DNA of 64,000 nucleotides from Persicaria tinctoria (taxonomy: Eukaryota > Streptophyta > Magnoliopsida > Caryophyllales > Polygonaceae): NCBI GenBank assembly GCA_037127255.1, contig JBANSL010000005.1:8246001-8310000 (forward strand), given 5' to 3'. The notes under the pieces are model-generated. The model was given only the letters and a program-made list of their open reading frames with translations, did not search any database and had not been told where the DNA came from. The position numbers and the translations under genes are program-made. Shown here piece by piece: positions 34,233-45,189 of this stretch (positions are counted from its first letter, which is position 1; each line of letters begins with the position of its first letter).

Positions 34233-34359
34233 ATAATTACAAAAGACGACCAAATCAACATGTCCGGGAATCTGTGACAGCAATTCCCTCAAGGAGTATT
34301 CACGGGTGCCTGCTGGATGCATAAGCTCGTCGGTGTCAAGATGGAAGATCCCAACAGCC
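34233..34359 (-). pseudogene. Captured exon of a family 92-like glycosyltransferase (KOBITO1-like)
   Basis: The minus-strand exon bounded by AG (34361-34360) and GTGAGT (below 34233) encodes [20 protein letters not shown], then [19 protein letters not shown]. The HLDTDEL…P.G..EYSL..LL…P..VD.VVF.NY pattern is that of plant GT92/DUF23-type glycosyltransferases such as KOBITO1/ELD1. There the DTD residues are the expected metal-binding site. Only one exon is present; the rest of the enzyme is missing. Confidence 0.6.
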
Positions 34360-34709
34360 CTCCAAGTCAAGATGAACAAAAATATACATCCATAAATAAT
34401 TTAAGAAGGGCAACACAAAATCCTTCAATCTATATAACCTTTACTTAAAAAAAACACTAATTAGCATCAACAAAAAGCAAAGGCTTCATAGCTGGAGTAC
34501 GAAATCAATGACTGCAGGCAAACTGAGTTAGCTTTCAGTTTTTAAGTCCTCTGTCTCTTGACAGAGCCCAATGCAAGAAACTCAGCAAACTCCTCCAAAA
34601 AAAAGGGGGAATATTTTTGCATTTACAATCTTAACACCCCACATACTAGAAGTTCTAAATCTTCCAAAAGTGCATTATGAGAAACTTCTTTTGCTGTCTC
34701 CAGACTTAC

Positions 34710-34879
34710 CTGAGACCCTCGTGCGAGTAAAAGCTGGTGTCGTTCGGTGCCCTGAATAACAGGAGCTCCTGAGAAGGATTGGTGCTGCCATTCTTTTGTA
34801 GAGTCGGAACTTGAAAGCTAGTAGAAGTCAATGCTTGCTGTTGCTCACCTGGCCAGTACTCAGTAGATAGAGCTGGCAT
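34710..34879 (-). pseudogene. Captured exon, unidentified
   Basis: Minus strand: a CAG acceptor (34882-34880) opens an exon beginning MPALSTEYWPGEQQQALTST and ending at a perfect donor CAG|GTAAGT (34709-34704). Good splice signals and 57 clean codons indicate a real exon, but I do not recognise the protein. Confidence 0.45.
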
Positions 34880-34979
34880 CTGGTAAAAGCATTCCACTAA
34901 GAAACTAAATAACTCCACAACCAAAATCTGCAAAACCATCCACCAAATACTGGAGGCAGGCATGGCTTTAGGGACAGTT

Positions 34980-36060
34980 ACTTAGAAATCATCAATCATA
35001 GGTTCATCCAACTTGTTACCTGCAATAGCTGTAAACTTTGGTAAGGGGAAAGTACTGTCAAATGATCAAGCAGAGAACAAGATGGATTCCATAAATGAAT
35101 AGTTAAACTACTCTCCACTTTTCCTTCTTATATCTTAGCATTTCTTGTAAATAAGCAACTGACGGTGTTATGTTATAGATCAAAATCAGAGGTGCAAAAC
35201 TACTATATTGTTTTCTACTACACCCAAAGAACCTATTCTAGAGTTGCACCACTCTATTCTAGAGTTGCACCTGTCTACAAACTACAAAGAACCTAAAGCA
35301 CTATTTTGTGACTATTTTTTTTGGCCTTCATGTATCAATTTTGGAGTAAAAAAATATACACAGTAAAATGCATACTGATGACGAAGTGAAAGCTTAACAT
35401 ACTGAACCTCATTAAATATAAAATCAACTAAATTTTGCTTGTTAATTAGGCAGAAATGGTCATACATGTAGCAGCAGCTGCGGTCAGAGTTAGGATATTG
35501 CTTCTCAACTATATGTTCTTGTTGAATCAACACTTATGTTTGGATAACTCTCAAGAAGGAAACAGGAAGTAAAGAAACACCAGGACCATGAACCTTCATT
35601 TGTTCTCAGCATGTGTGAAATATATTCAAAGATTCTACATATAATCTTCCACAGTGAGATGTCCAATTTCAGAAGAACTCCGAACCAGGCATTTTCCTTG
35701 ATATATTAAATCCGACAGTATGATTTTGTCACCGTAGTTTATGAACAACATCAGGATCATCAATTTCATCAAGTGCAGGACTATTTAAGAAAGCATTGCA
35801 GCATAAGTTTGTTTCAATCCAAAGGCATTCTATGAATGAAATCAAAGAAATCCGTGACAAAGTAATCGAATAACAAATACAGATGATTACACATAAAATC
35901 CCCAAGAAGCAATGTCTACCCTGCCTTGCCCAATAGAATTTCTCAATTGAAAGCCAAAAGCTCAATGATTCAATGAAGCAGAGAATTCGACATATTCAGT
36001 CAACAGTCGGCACTAAGCAAGTGTACAACACAACTGCAGCAGCTATACATCCCTCAAGAG
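34980..36060. other. No gene recognised, intron-like
   Basis: AT-rich DNA between the captured exons and the leader-like block at 36069-36375. Short ORFs (35312-35533, 35729-35965 minus) show no motif. Confidence 0.4.
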
Positions 36061-36068
36061 TACTGATT

Positions 36069-36375
36069 TCAAAGTTCAGAGCGACAAAGAAAGAGAGGAG
36101 AGTTTAAGAGAAGAATACCTGGTCGGGAACAAGTCGTGCAAGAGGAGAACAGGTTGTGCAGAAAGAGAAGAAGAGGAGGAGAAGGCCGAGCAAGTTGAGG
36201 AGCCGAACAGGAGAAGCGAGTCGCCGGCCGGGGGAGAATCACCGATGGAGCTCGAGAGAAGAGAAGGAAGTGTCGGAAGGAGAGAGGCGGATCCATGGAC
36301 AGAGCTCGGGAGGAGATTTGGAAAGGAGGTTGACGGAGGGGAAACCTGTCGTTGATTCCGCCAAAGAAATCTCAA
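36069..36375 (-). pseudogene. First-exon-like block (Ser/Pro/Leu-rich), unidentified
   Basis: GC- and CT-rich minus-strand ORFs in two frames, the longer starting at 36375 and rich in Ser, Leu and Pro. Composition is that of a plant 5' leader or transit-peptide-like exon. It lies upstream, in the same orientation, of the unidentified, glycosyltransferase and PIG-T exons, so a chimeric transcript is possible. Confidence 0.35.
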
Positions 36376-36384
36376 ACCTATAAC

Positions 36385-37700
36385 TAGTATAGCAATAAGA
36401 AAGAGGTCGATCCTACAGGGAAATTATTATTCAAGTGTGATTTAGATGTCAATCAAGTAACCAAAAGGGGGTTTTGATGTGAAAGGTTCGCCTTTTATCA
36501 AAGCGAAGTAAAGAAAGCAAAGTAAAGGAATTTGTTTTAGACAATTTAGGAGAAGCAATTCCACCTACAATTTTCCACTTTATTGGATTGAAGCGATCCT
36601 TGTAACTTCTTCTCGTCCTATTACGGTTCCTATGAATGCCCTTGTCCCGACCTAATATAGTTACTAGTCCAACCAGTCCTAGCAACCCTTATCAATCGAA
36701 CAGTCCCTAAAGAAGGATTTAACCCAATTGATAGCTTTAAGTTCAGAGATTAGCCAAGGTATTTGCAGTCCCTAAAAAAGTATTTAACAACACATTCAAC
36801 TTCCTACTTATTCAATTAGTTCAACCAGCCCTAAAGGAATAAGTTTGCCACTTAGGTTAAGGTTCACAACCAGGAATCTACAAAACCTTAGCAATTGAAT
36901 TGATTCTACCAAGTTGATCAGTCGAGATAGAATAAAACAATGAACAATCAAGCACAAAGAAGTTGAAGCATTCACAAATAGGAAACCAGGAGCGAGAATT
37001 AGAAACTCACAATCAATCCGAATAAAGCTTCAAATTGCAGGCAGAATAGATGAGTTTAGTTCCTCATGGAAGACATGGCTCAAAATCTCTAAAAAGTCTA
37101 ATGGATGGAAGAATAGAATGAATGGTCCTCCAAAATAACATAAAAGTGCCTAATAATAATATCCAAGTCGGCCCCCAACAATCATAGAATAAAACTAGGG
37201 TTTCCAAAACAGCGCATACGCGTTGTCCGTACGTGCGGCGGGCGCAGCATGAATACCGCCCCTGGCGGCGGGCGCAGCAAACCGTGCGGCGGGCGCAGCA
37301 AACCGTGCGGCGGGCGCAGCAAACCATGCGGCGGGCGCTGCATTGGTCTTTCACGGAAATTCCGTCTTGAATCAGCTCTCGACGTCAACATGAAAGTTGT
37401 AGCTCTCTGAAAGAGCTTTTCAACGCATGGTCATAATAGTCGATCGGACAACCGAGGCCTCCAGAAAGTGCAAAACAAGTTCAGCATGTCTGGCGACAAC
37501 TTCTGCAGACTTGTTCTTCGTTTAGGTTCGCTTCTTCTTCTCAGGGCCTCTTGAGATCTTCATGTAAGCTTCTTCGATCAACTAGACATTCTCATCCAAT
37601 GCGTTATCAACCCATGTCTCCTCCTCGGATCCACGATTACCTGAAATAATCAATAAAAGCGTGTAGATTCCGATTCCGACAACATAGAGAACTAATATGC
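36385..37700. repeat. Unclassified dispersed-repeat-like segment
   Basis: It contains GGTCGATCCTACAGGGAA near its start and the stretch CATGAAAGTTGTAGCTCT…GAGCTTTTCAACGCATGG near 37390-37430. I associate such sequences with high-copy plant retroelement non-coding regions, but no coding domain or LTR pair is visible. It may be nested in the CACTA element. Confidence 0.35.
37228..37342 (+). repeat. GC-rich minisatellite, unit GTGCGGCGGGCGCAGCAAACC
   Basis: Five near-identical 21-30 bp units in an otherwise AT-rich context. Confidence 0.85.
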
Positions 37701-37769
37701 AAATCGTGCTTAAACCATCTATGAAATGCATCTTAACTAAGCTAAATGCAACCTATTATGCCTACCTAA

Positions 37770-38240
37770 ATGCACGCTATCAGAGGTCTGGGAACGAACC
37801 TAATCCAGATCTCGGCGCTCGCTCGACCTCGTTCCGGCGGTCGCTCAGCCAGATCCGGCCTCTCGCTCCAGATCTCGGACGGCCACATCCGACGCTCGCT
37901 CCGGCCTCCGCCGCTCGTTCGCTCCGCCGCACGCTCGCCACTAGACGGCGGCTCTGGCGCCGGATTGAGAGCTCCATCGGCCATCATCGCCTTCAATGGG
38001 GAGCGGAGAGAGATTGAAGAGAGGATAGGATTGGGGCCATCGATCAGAAAAAAAAAATAAAAAAAAATTGAGAATTAGTTTATATAGGGGCTATTTCGCA
38101 AATTTGTCCAAACCCGCGTCTATTCTACAAATATGTCCAATTAATGTGCCTATTTCGCAAATTTTTTCTAATTTTTTTGGCCAAATTTTTTTACCCAAAT
38201 ACTAAAGCGCCAATTCAATAAAAAAAACCCAGATAAGTTA
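37770..38240. other. Inverted partner of the 30252-30850 promoter/exon block
   Basis: Read on the minus strand it shows TTTGCGAAATAGCCCCTATATAAAC followed by a GC-rich block of CCGGATCTGG- and GAGCGAGCG-type repeats, the same order as 30252-30850. No domain recognised. Confidence 0.5.
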
Positions 38241-38279
38241 CTCTGTATAGCCCTCAAATCCCTCGTCACACGGATATAT

Positions 38280-40759
38280 TGCTTCTTCACCGCATTCTAA
38301 GAGAGAGAAAAGCAGCGGCGCGCTAGGGTTTCCTTAAACCGCGAAGAGGAGGACGACGAAGGGGGAGATTAAGAAGGACGGTCGGCGGCGATGCTACACT
38401 CGTGGTAACGGTGGTGGCGGGATAGAGGTAAGAGTCCCTACCCACATTCTTGAAAAACTAACTAAACCCCCAATTTCATTCGGTACAAGGTTTTCAAGCT
38501 TTCAAAAAAAAAACATAATCTCTGGACATGGTGTTTGGCAGAAAATTATAAACAAGCTTTTCAAGCTGTCGGATGGGCTTTTCTAGATTTGTTTTTGGGC
38601 AAAATGAAAGCTTGGGGGTGGGAGATTTCGGAGCTTTTGTGGACATTTCGAAATTTGTTGCCCATTCCTGCCCTCCCAAGAAGCCGATTCATCTCCAATG
38701 TTCTCCTCATCAGGCACGCCTGCTCTGCCGGAAGCGCTCTTGCCGCCTCTCCACGTCGTCGCTGCAGGTACGTCTCCACTTCTCCTCATCAATGTAGTAC
38801 CTCCGTCACCATTACAGTCGAATCAATTTTGGGGGTTATTGGTTTTGCTCCACCATCGAGTGGAATAGCTTGGATTTTGATTTCGATTATTTGCTCGTTT
38901 TCAATATCTTGTCAATTTGTTATTGAGGTAGTGTTGATGCTGTCATTGTTCTCCTACTGGAATCAGACTTGTCAATTTTGGGGGTTATTGATGCTATCAT
39001 TATGTTTGGTCTCTGAATCCCTCCATGTGAGTAGGAAGCGGGGACAATGAACCGAGGGTGTTGTTTTGCTCCTCCACCACCGCTGTTGTGTTTTACTCCA
39101 CCACCACCGAGCCTCTTGTGTTGTGTCTGTCTATTTGTTCATGATAATAACCCATTTTAATCGACCCTTTTCATGGTCATGGGCAAACAACAGTGAATGT
39201 GTTGTCCATTCACATTGAGGCTATATATCATTCCTATTGCTTATTAGGAACAATGATTGCAAGTGCTATGATGTGAGGATCTCCATTTCATCCTTGTGCT
39301 AATTGCTTATTAGGAACTCCATTACAACATCCATCTGATAATCACATTCATGCTTCCAATGTTTGTCTTATTTGCATTATTATTATTATTTGTTTATTGT
39401 GAATAACATACAGATCCATCTATGTAGTTGGATGCTTGCTAATCACATTCATGCTGCCAAACGGACCAACGTTGCAACCTGATTTAGGTGGATCCATTAT
39501 TCTCTCTTATCCCAGATATACAAATTGAAATATACCAAGGGTAAAAGAAAATGATGTTATTGTTTATCCGATGACTTTTGACAGGTTCTTCTGGTTCAAG
39601 ATGGAAAACTCTATGGGAGGGATTCTATTTTTAACATCATCTGCAAAGCTGCAGCTATACCTGATTCCTTGAAAAGATTGAGTCTTTTATGCAATTAGGA
39701 CAGGTAAATCCTATTTTTGTACACTATTCTAATATACAAACATGAGCTAAGATGCTCATATAAGGATGTGTAGTGTTGAGCCTTAAATCGAACATCTTTT
39801 TTGCATGACTTGGATCTTGGAGTAGTTTATTGAACCCTTTCTGTTTCGAAAAAATAAAAATTCAGTTCTTTTTTGGAAATAAAATGGATTTGCTTGTGAT
39901 ATCTAGCAGGAACTAACCTTCTTGTGTGGATAATTTGGATGGTGAGATTATGCAAAGGTCAGAGACTTTAACATAGCTAACTAGAATAGTGAATAAAATT
40001 GCTACTAGCAAGTCTCCTTATCCAAAAGCCACTCCGAGAGAGACTTTAACATAGCTAACTGGAACAGAATGTTGCTTGAGATCCCATTGCATGAAAAAGT
40101 TATGAGGGGGCACCCTATCCCTCTTCCCCAAAAATAGGGGGCAATTTCTCATTTAGACCCATCTGTATATGAGATTATGAGATGGTTATTTCATCAAAAT
40201 CTTGTTTTGGCTCCTTCATGTTCAAATTGATCTTCAATGATTATACTACATGGCTTTGATTTTATGCTTCTGATTTGTGGCTCTTTTTTATGTTTGGTGT
40301 CTGCAACTCTTAGTAAATTTGCTTAAAATTATATGCACAAATGTTGCATGGCAAAGGCGAAAGCTTGGCAAAATTTTGAATGATTGGCTATTCATCTATG
40401 TACAGGTATCTATTTACGAGTAAACTTAGTGTTGTATATTTTTGTTCCTTAGGAACTTGAAGAAAAACCCATCTATGTTGATGAACCCAATGTAGCTTTG
40501 GATAAGGCTAAGCTGGAGGCTATAGGTATATATCCAAGAGACATTTGTGAAAGGTACAAGTATGCTAGATATTGTAATTAGGATTAGACAGTCATGTCTT
40601 TTAATCTCATGATCAATAATCTCTTAGAAGTAATCACACTGTGCCTCTTGCTCTTTGAAAATAATTCATCGCAATTGAGTTTTGACCATGTAGAAATACT
40701 GTTTGCAGGAATTCAAGAAGGCCATGGGGTTGGACGTCTTCAAAATATTCACTGACTAG
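38280..40759 (+). pseudogene. Captured multi-exon gene fragment, unidentified
   Basis: The leader-like start (CTAGGGTTTCC, 38327) has GC-rich exon-like DNA at 38330-38430 and 38660-38770. Later come exons with GT-AG borders: 39585-39703 (DGKLYGRDSIFNIICKAAAI…), 40453-40553 (EEKPIYVDEPNVALDKAKLE…IYPRDICER) and 40709-40759 (EFKKAMGLDVFKIFTD, stop). In the 39585 exon an apparent 1-nt loss near 39672 puts a TAG at 39695-39697 into the entry frame; the shifted frame stays open to the donor. Splice sites are otherwise clean. I cannot name the protein. Confidence 0.5.
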
Positions 40760-41199
40760 GTAAACCTGTTACAAACTCCCGCTCCTACAAGCATCAATTA
40801 ACCTCCATTCAGGCTATTCAATCCCACGCTACATAACCTTTGTGTTTAAAATTTTAAGATTCTATTTCGGTTGTGACTGTTTCAGGTCTTCTCTTCTGCG
40901 AATCGGTAGTCAAGTATCAACTCTGAAGCAGCAAGAAGTTATTAGTCACACCCAAAACAACAGGAAGATTATAATGCTTCATAGTACTTAAAAGAGGCAT
41001 CCTTTAGTTTGGATTTTAAAATTAAGAGAAATGACTCGAACGAGCATCATTGGTGCAATGTAATTCTTTGGGTAGGCTAGCAGATCAAGCCATGTATTTT
41101 GATTGTCTATATATATATATATATCATTATATTGTATATATTTTAAATATTTAAAAAGCTCGAATTATGCAATTTTATTTTTTTTATAAATAAAATAAA

Positions 41200-41440
41200 A
41201 TCCATGGCGTTTTTTAAAATCCATGGCGTTTAAAAAACGCCATGGAATATGTCTTGTATTGGTATTGTATCTAATCTATGGCGTTTAATAAACGCCATGA
41301 AATGTATTTTCTATGGCGTTTTCCAAACGCCATAAAAAAGTTTCTAAAAGCATGGCGTCACCTTCAACGGCGTTGAGGCATGGCGTTTAAAAACGTCATG
41401 TTAAGGATTCTATGGCGTTTTTTAAACGTCATGGAAGGGT
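41200..41440. repeat. Right subterminal repeats of the CACTA element
   Basis: Palindromic ATGGCGTTT…AAACGCCAT motifs at 41203-41245, 41277-41300, 41311-41335, 41352-41400 and 41411-41433, matching the left end. Confidence 0.85.
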
Positions 41441-41479
41441 ATATCTGTACTAGTGTGGTGACCTTTGCACCCGAACTCA

Positions 41480-41483
<4 letters not shown>

Positions 41484-41514
<31 letters not shown>
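41484..41514. repeat. (TA)n tract between two inverted E1 copies
   Basis: About 31 bp of TA between …CAACCC (B-end of copy 2) and GGGTTCGGGT (B-end of copy 3): two E1 elements meet head to head through one microsatellite. Confidence 0.9.
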
Positions 41515-41517
<3 letters not shown>

Positions 41518-41899
41518 GTTCGGGTACACACAAACCCAAAAGTGAGAAGGAAAGAAGCGATCTCATTGGTCCACGTGTGCAAAAAGTAAATTAAAAATAG
41601 GTGACATGCGGATTCCACAATTAGTTAGTGACACCCACCCAAATTAATTAGTAACACCCCCACTCTCACTGTGCACGCACCAAATAAAACACACTAATTA
41701 ATTGCACGCGCCAATCAACGCCACATACTAATTAATTAGGAAAGCTACTGAGATATGTAAAAGTATTTACATGAACTTTTAAAATTGTTTTTTTGGCATT
41801 TTCACTTGTTAAAAAAATATAAAAAATATATATTTGGGTATAATTTAATTTTATCTACACATAGACACCCACTTTGTATATATTTTGTTGAAAAAAAAA

Positions 41900-42240
41900 T
41901 TGACAAGAGGTGGTTCATCAATTTTATTCACAATGGTTCATCAATTTTATTCACAGTGGTTCAGCAATTTTATTCACAATGGTTCAACAATTTTATTCAC
42001 AATGGTTCAGCAATTTTATTCACATTGGTTCAGCAATATTCACATTGGTTCAACAATTTTATTACAGTGGTTCAGCAATTTTATTCACATTGATTCAGCA
42101 ATTTTTTTCGCAGTGGTTCAACAATTTTATTCACAGTGGTTCAGCCATTTTATTCACATTGGTTCAGCAATTTTATTCGCAGTGGTTCAACAACTTTTTT
42201 TTACAATAGTTCAACCATTTTATTTGTAGTGATTCACAGG
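41900..42240 (+). repeat. Tandem array, unit GGTTCAGCAATTTTATTCAC
   Basis: About 14 units of 21-23 bp; reverse complement of the array at 4411-4560. Confidence 0.9.
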
Positions 42241-42342
42241 GTTCACAAGTTATAAAGGAGTTGTTAATGAAGCTATAAAGAAGTGGTTCATGAACCTAAA
42301 AAATTTCACATTTTTATAATTTAATTTTTTTTAAAAATGATA

Positions 42343-42612
42343 CTCCCTCCGTCTCGAAATTCATGTCGTTTTAGCTCTTTAGTTTTGTATCAAAATAGAT
42401 GTCGTTTTAGGTTTTCTAGGTAGTGGATAGTAATGATTTGTATTGATTTGTGTGTTGTTGACTTATTTGAATGTTTTGATTGGTTAAAAAATGTAGTGGG
42501 TAATAAAATTAATGAAAAAGTTAGCGGAATGATGATGTTGATTGATGGATGAGTGTTTTTATTAAAATTTGTGCATAAGGCTAAAACGACATGAATTTCG
42601 AGACGGAGGGAG
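42343..42612. mobile_element. Stowaway (Tc1/Mariner-type) MITE
   Basis: 270 bp with TIRs CTCCCTCCGTCTCGAAATTC and its complement, and a TA duplication (42341-42342, 42613-42614). CTCCCTCCGT ends are the Stowaway hallmark. Nested in E1 copy 3. Confidence 0.9.
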
Positions 42613-43259
42613 TATTAAATATATTAAAATAAAATGTTTCATGAACCAATACACCTTATTTGATGAACCATTAGAATTTATTTCATGAACCACTACTATT
42701 TAATAGTTATAAAATTTTCATTCTTCTTTTACTTTCTTTTAATGTTTATTTTTAATTAAATAATTAATTTTCTTTTAAAATAAAATGGTTCACTAAACCA
42801 ATCTCTATTTAGTCACTGAACCTCTATCTATTTAGTCACTCAACCTCTCTCTATTTAGTCAATGAACTACCGAACCAATCTCTATTTAATTAGTGAACCG
42901 ACCTCTATTTAGTCACTGAACCAACCTCTATTTAGTCACTGAACCAAACCTAGTGAAGCACACCCAGTGAACCAAACCAAGTGAACCACACCATGTGAAC
43001 CAAACACAGTGAACCACACCCAGTGAACCAAATATAGTGAACCACACCTAGTGAACCACACCCAGTGAACCAATCTTAACCAAATCATGTGAATCACACC
43101 AAGTGAACCAATCTTAACCATTATTTATTTCATGAAACAAAAAAATTAACCAAAAATCAATACCAAAATCGTTGTTGCATATATATAATACGATATTGAA
43201 ACAATCAGTAGATGTGCTTACATACAGTATATATACATACAACATCACATTCCATGAAT

Positions 43260-43800
43260 TTAGCGGCGAGCAAGACGCTGGTGATGAGGATGCGGTGGAC
43301 GTTAAGGGAGTCGACGACGCCGATCACCGGCTGAAGCTGCGAGAGGCGATCGAGATACACGTAAGCCACCAGGAAGCATCTCTCTCTGCAATTCGCATAT
43401 CCAGGTAGTTTCCGATCGATATCGCCGGCCTCGTCACCCCATGGAACGCCGTCGCCGTCGCACCGCGCCTCCGACCGTCGTTCGACTCCGCCACCCGCTC
43501 CAGCAGCGCCGACAGCAAGCCGATCAGCCTCAACGTCTCACTCTCATTCCGGCTCTCCAGCAGCTGGTTGTTTCAAAGAGCGTGGACTGTCGGCGGTGTC
43601 GATTCCATGTCCATCATTGTCAGTCAAGGAGCAAAGTGACGAGAGAAGGGTGGTAGAAAGAGGAGAGAGAGAGCGGTTGCTGCAGTCGGAGAGAGCGGTT
43701 GATGCAATAGGCGTCGATTCAAGCACAAGGAAGCGAAGAGGGAGAGAGGCGTGAGGGAAAGCAGTAAAGGAAGGGGAGAAGATAAGCGCGTGAGGGTTTT
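43260..43800. other. GC-rich captured-gene-like block in E1 copy 3
   Basis: Overlapping ORFs on both strands (43324-43533 minus, 43441-43656 plus) with no recognisable domain. Same relative position, next to the A-end, as in copies 1 and 2. Confidence 0.3.
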
Positions 43801-43890
43801 TTTTTTAAGTAAAAATCAGATCCGTTTTAGCCAATCACGGGGCTTCTTTCTTTCTCACCGGACCGGATTCTTCTCACTTGAACCCTCCCC

Positions 43891-43909
43891 TATATATATA
43901 TATATATAT
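43891..43909. repeat. (TA)n tract between E1 copies 3 and 4
   Basis: 19 bp of TA between …ACCCTCCCC and GGTTGGGTTCATG. Confidence 0.9.
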
Positions 43910-44254
43910 GGTTGGGTTCATGTACGAAGGTCAGCAAAAATGAGAAAGCAATTTGATTGGTCCATGTGTCCAAAAGTGAATTTCAAATCAGTTGACATGC
44001 GCGTACTTAAATTAATTAGCAACATCCACCCAAATTAATTAGTAACACCACCACTCTCAACGTGTACACGGAACAAAGCTTACTAATTAATTAGAAAAAC
44101 TACGGAGACATATAAAAGTATAAAACTCTTTACATGCACTTTTAAAAATTATTTTTTGGCATTTTCATTTGTTAAAAAAATATATATTTGGGTGTAATTT
44201 AATTTTATCTACACATAGACACCCACTTTATATATGTTTTGTTGGAAAAAAATT

Positions 44255-45140
44255 GACAAGAAATGGTTCAGCAATTTTATTCACAGTGGTTCAGCAATTT
44301 TATTCACAGTGGTTCAGCAATTTTATTCACATTGGTTCAGCAATTTTATTCACATTGGTTCAGCAATTTTATTCACAGTGGTTAAGCAATTTTATTCATA
44401 GTGGTTCAACAATTTTATTCACAGTGGTTCATCAATTTTTTTCACAATGGTTCAACCATTTTATTTGTAGTGATTCACATGGTTCACGAGTTATAAAGAA
44501 GTGGTTCATGAAGTTATAAAGAAGTGGTTCATGAACCTATAAAGAAGTAGTTAATGAATATATAAAGAAGTTATTCATGAAGCTATATAGAAGTGATTCA
44601 TGAAGCTATAAAGAAGTGATTCATGAAGCTTTAAGAAGTGGTTAATAAAGCTATCAAGAAGTGGTTCATTAAGTTATCAAGAATTTGTTAATGAAGTTAT
44701 CAAGAAGTGATTCATTAACTTATAAAGAAGTGGTTCATGAAGTTTTCATTCTTCTTTTATTTTCTCTTAATGCTTAATTTTTAATTATTTACTTGTTTGT
44801 TTTTTAAAATAAAATTGTTCATGAACCAATACTATTTACTTCGTGAACCACTTGATATTAAAATCCTGAACCACTTGGTATAAAACCCCTGAACCACTTG
44901 ATATTAAAACCCTGAATCACTTGTTATTAAAACCCTGAACTACTTGGTATAAAACCCGAACCGCTTGCTATTAAAACTCTGAAACACTTGGTATAAAACC
45001 CATGAACCACTTGGTATAAAACACTGAACTATTTGCTATTAAAACTCTGAACTACTTGGTATAAAAATACTGAACCACTTGATATTAAAACTCTGAACCA
45101 CGTGGTTAAAAAGCCTGATCCACTTGGTATAAAATCCTTA
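44255..45140 (+). repeat. GGTTCA-type tandem arrays in E1 copy 4
   Basis: Three successive arrays: GGTTCAGCAATTTTATTCAC (44255-44460), GGTTCATGAAGCTATAAAGA (44480-44750) and GAACCACTTGGTATAAAAC (44830-45140). All share the GGTTCA/TGAACC core. Confidence 0.85.
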
Positions 45141-45189
45141 ACCATTGATTCAAACTCAAATACATTTTAGCCCATTAATACATAGCATT

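Larger units (their letters stand above)
29972..41455. mobile_element. Non-autonomous CACTA (En/Spm) element, 11,484 bp, with captured genes
   Basis: It begins CACTACTACATATGG and ends …CTGTACTAGTG, flanked by TGG on both sides (29969-29971, 41456-41458). A 3-bp duplication and CACTA/TAGTG ends are diagnostic of the superfamily. Subterminal arrays of ATGGCGTTT…AAACGCCAT lie at both ends (29990-30245; 41200-41440), as expected for transposase-binding regions. I saw no TNP2-type transposase. The interior carries TGCA-rich minisatellites, a duplicated promoter-plus-exon block in inverted orientation, and exon fragments of PIG-T, a glycosyltransferase and unidentified genes. Confidence 0.92.
27842..41483. 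mobile_element. E1-family element, copy 2, split by a CACTA element
   Basis: It starts inside the A-end (ACAGATCTGATTTTTACTC aligns with 3040 onward; the first ~75 bp of TIR are missing), contains the E1 minisatellite, and reaches the B-end at 29971. The remaining B-end bases resume at 41459 and finish …CAACCC at 41483 before a TA tract. Removing 29972-41455 plus one TGG restores CACTTTTGGTGACCTTTGCA, exactly as in the undisturbed copy at 4903-4922. Confidence 0.85.
41515..43890. mobile_element. E1-family element, copy 3 (inverted)
   Basis: It starts with the B-end (GGGTTCGGGTACACACAAAC…AAAGTGAGAAGGAAAGAAGC) and ends with the A-end (…TCTTCTCACTTGAACCCTCC). TA tracts flank both sides. Interior order is the reverse of copy 1: GGTTCAGCAATTTTATTCAC array (41900-42240), E1 minisatellite in reverse complement (42784-43110), then a GC-rich gene-like block (43260-43790). 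A Stowaway MITE is nested inside. No transposase. Confidence 0.8.

Noticed and set aside
41785..42229. ORFs of repeated FYSQWFSNFIH units in two frames
   Set aside because: Translation of the GGTTCAGCAATTTTATTCAC array; both frames are open because the unit lacks stops.
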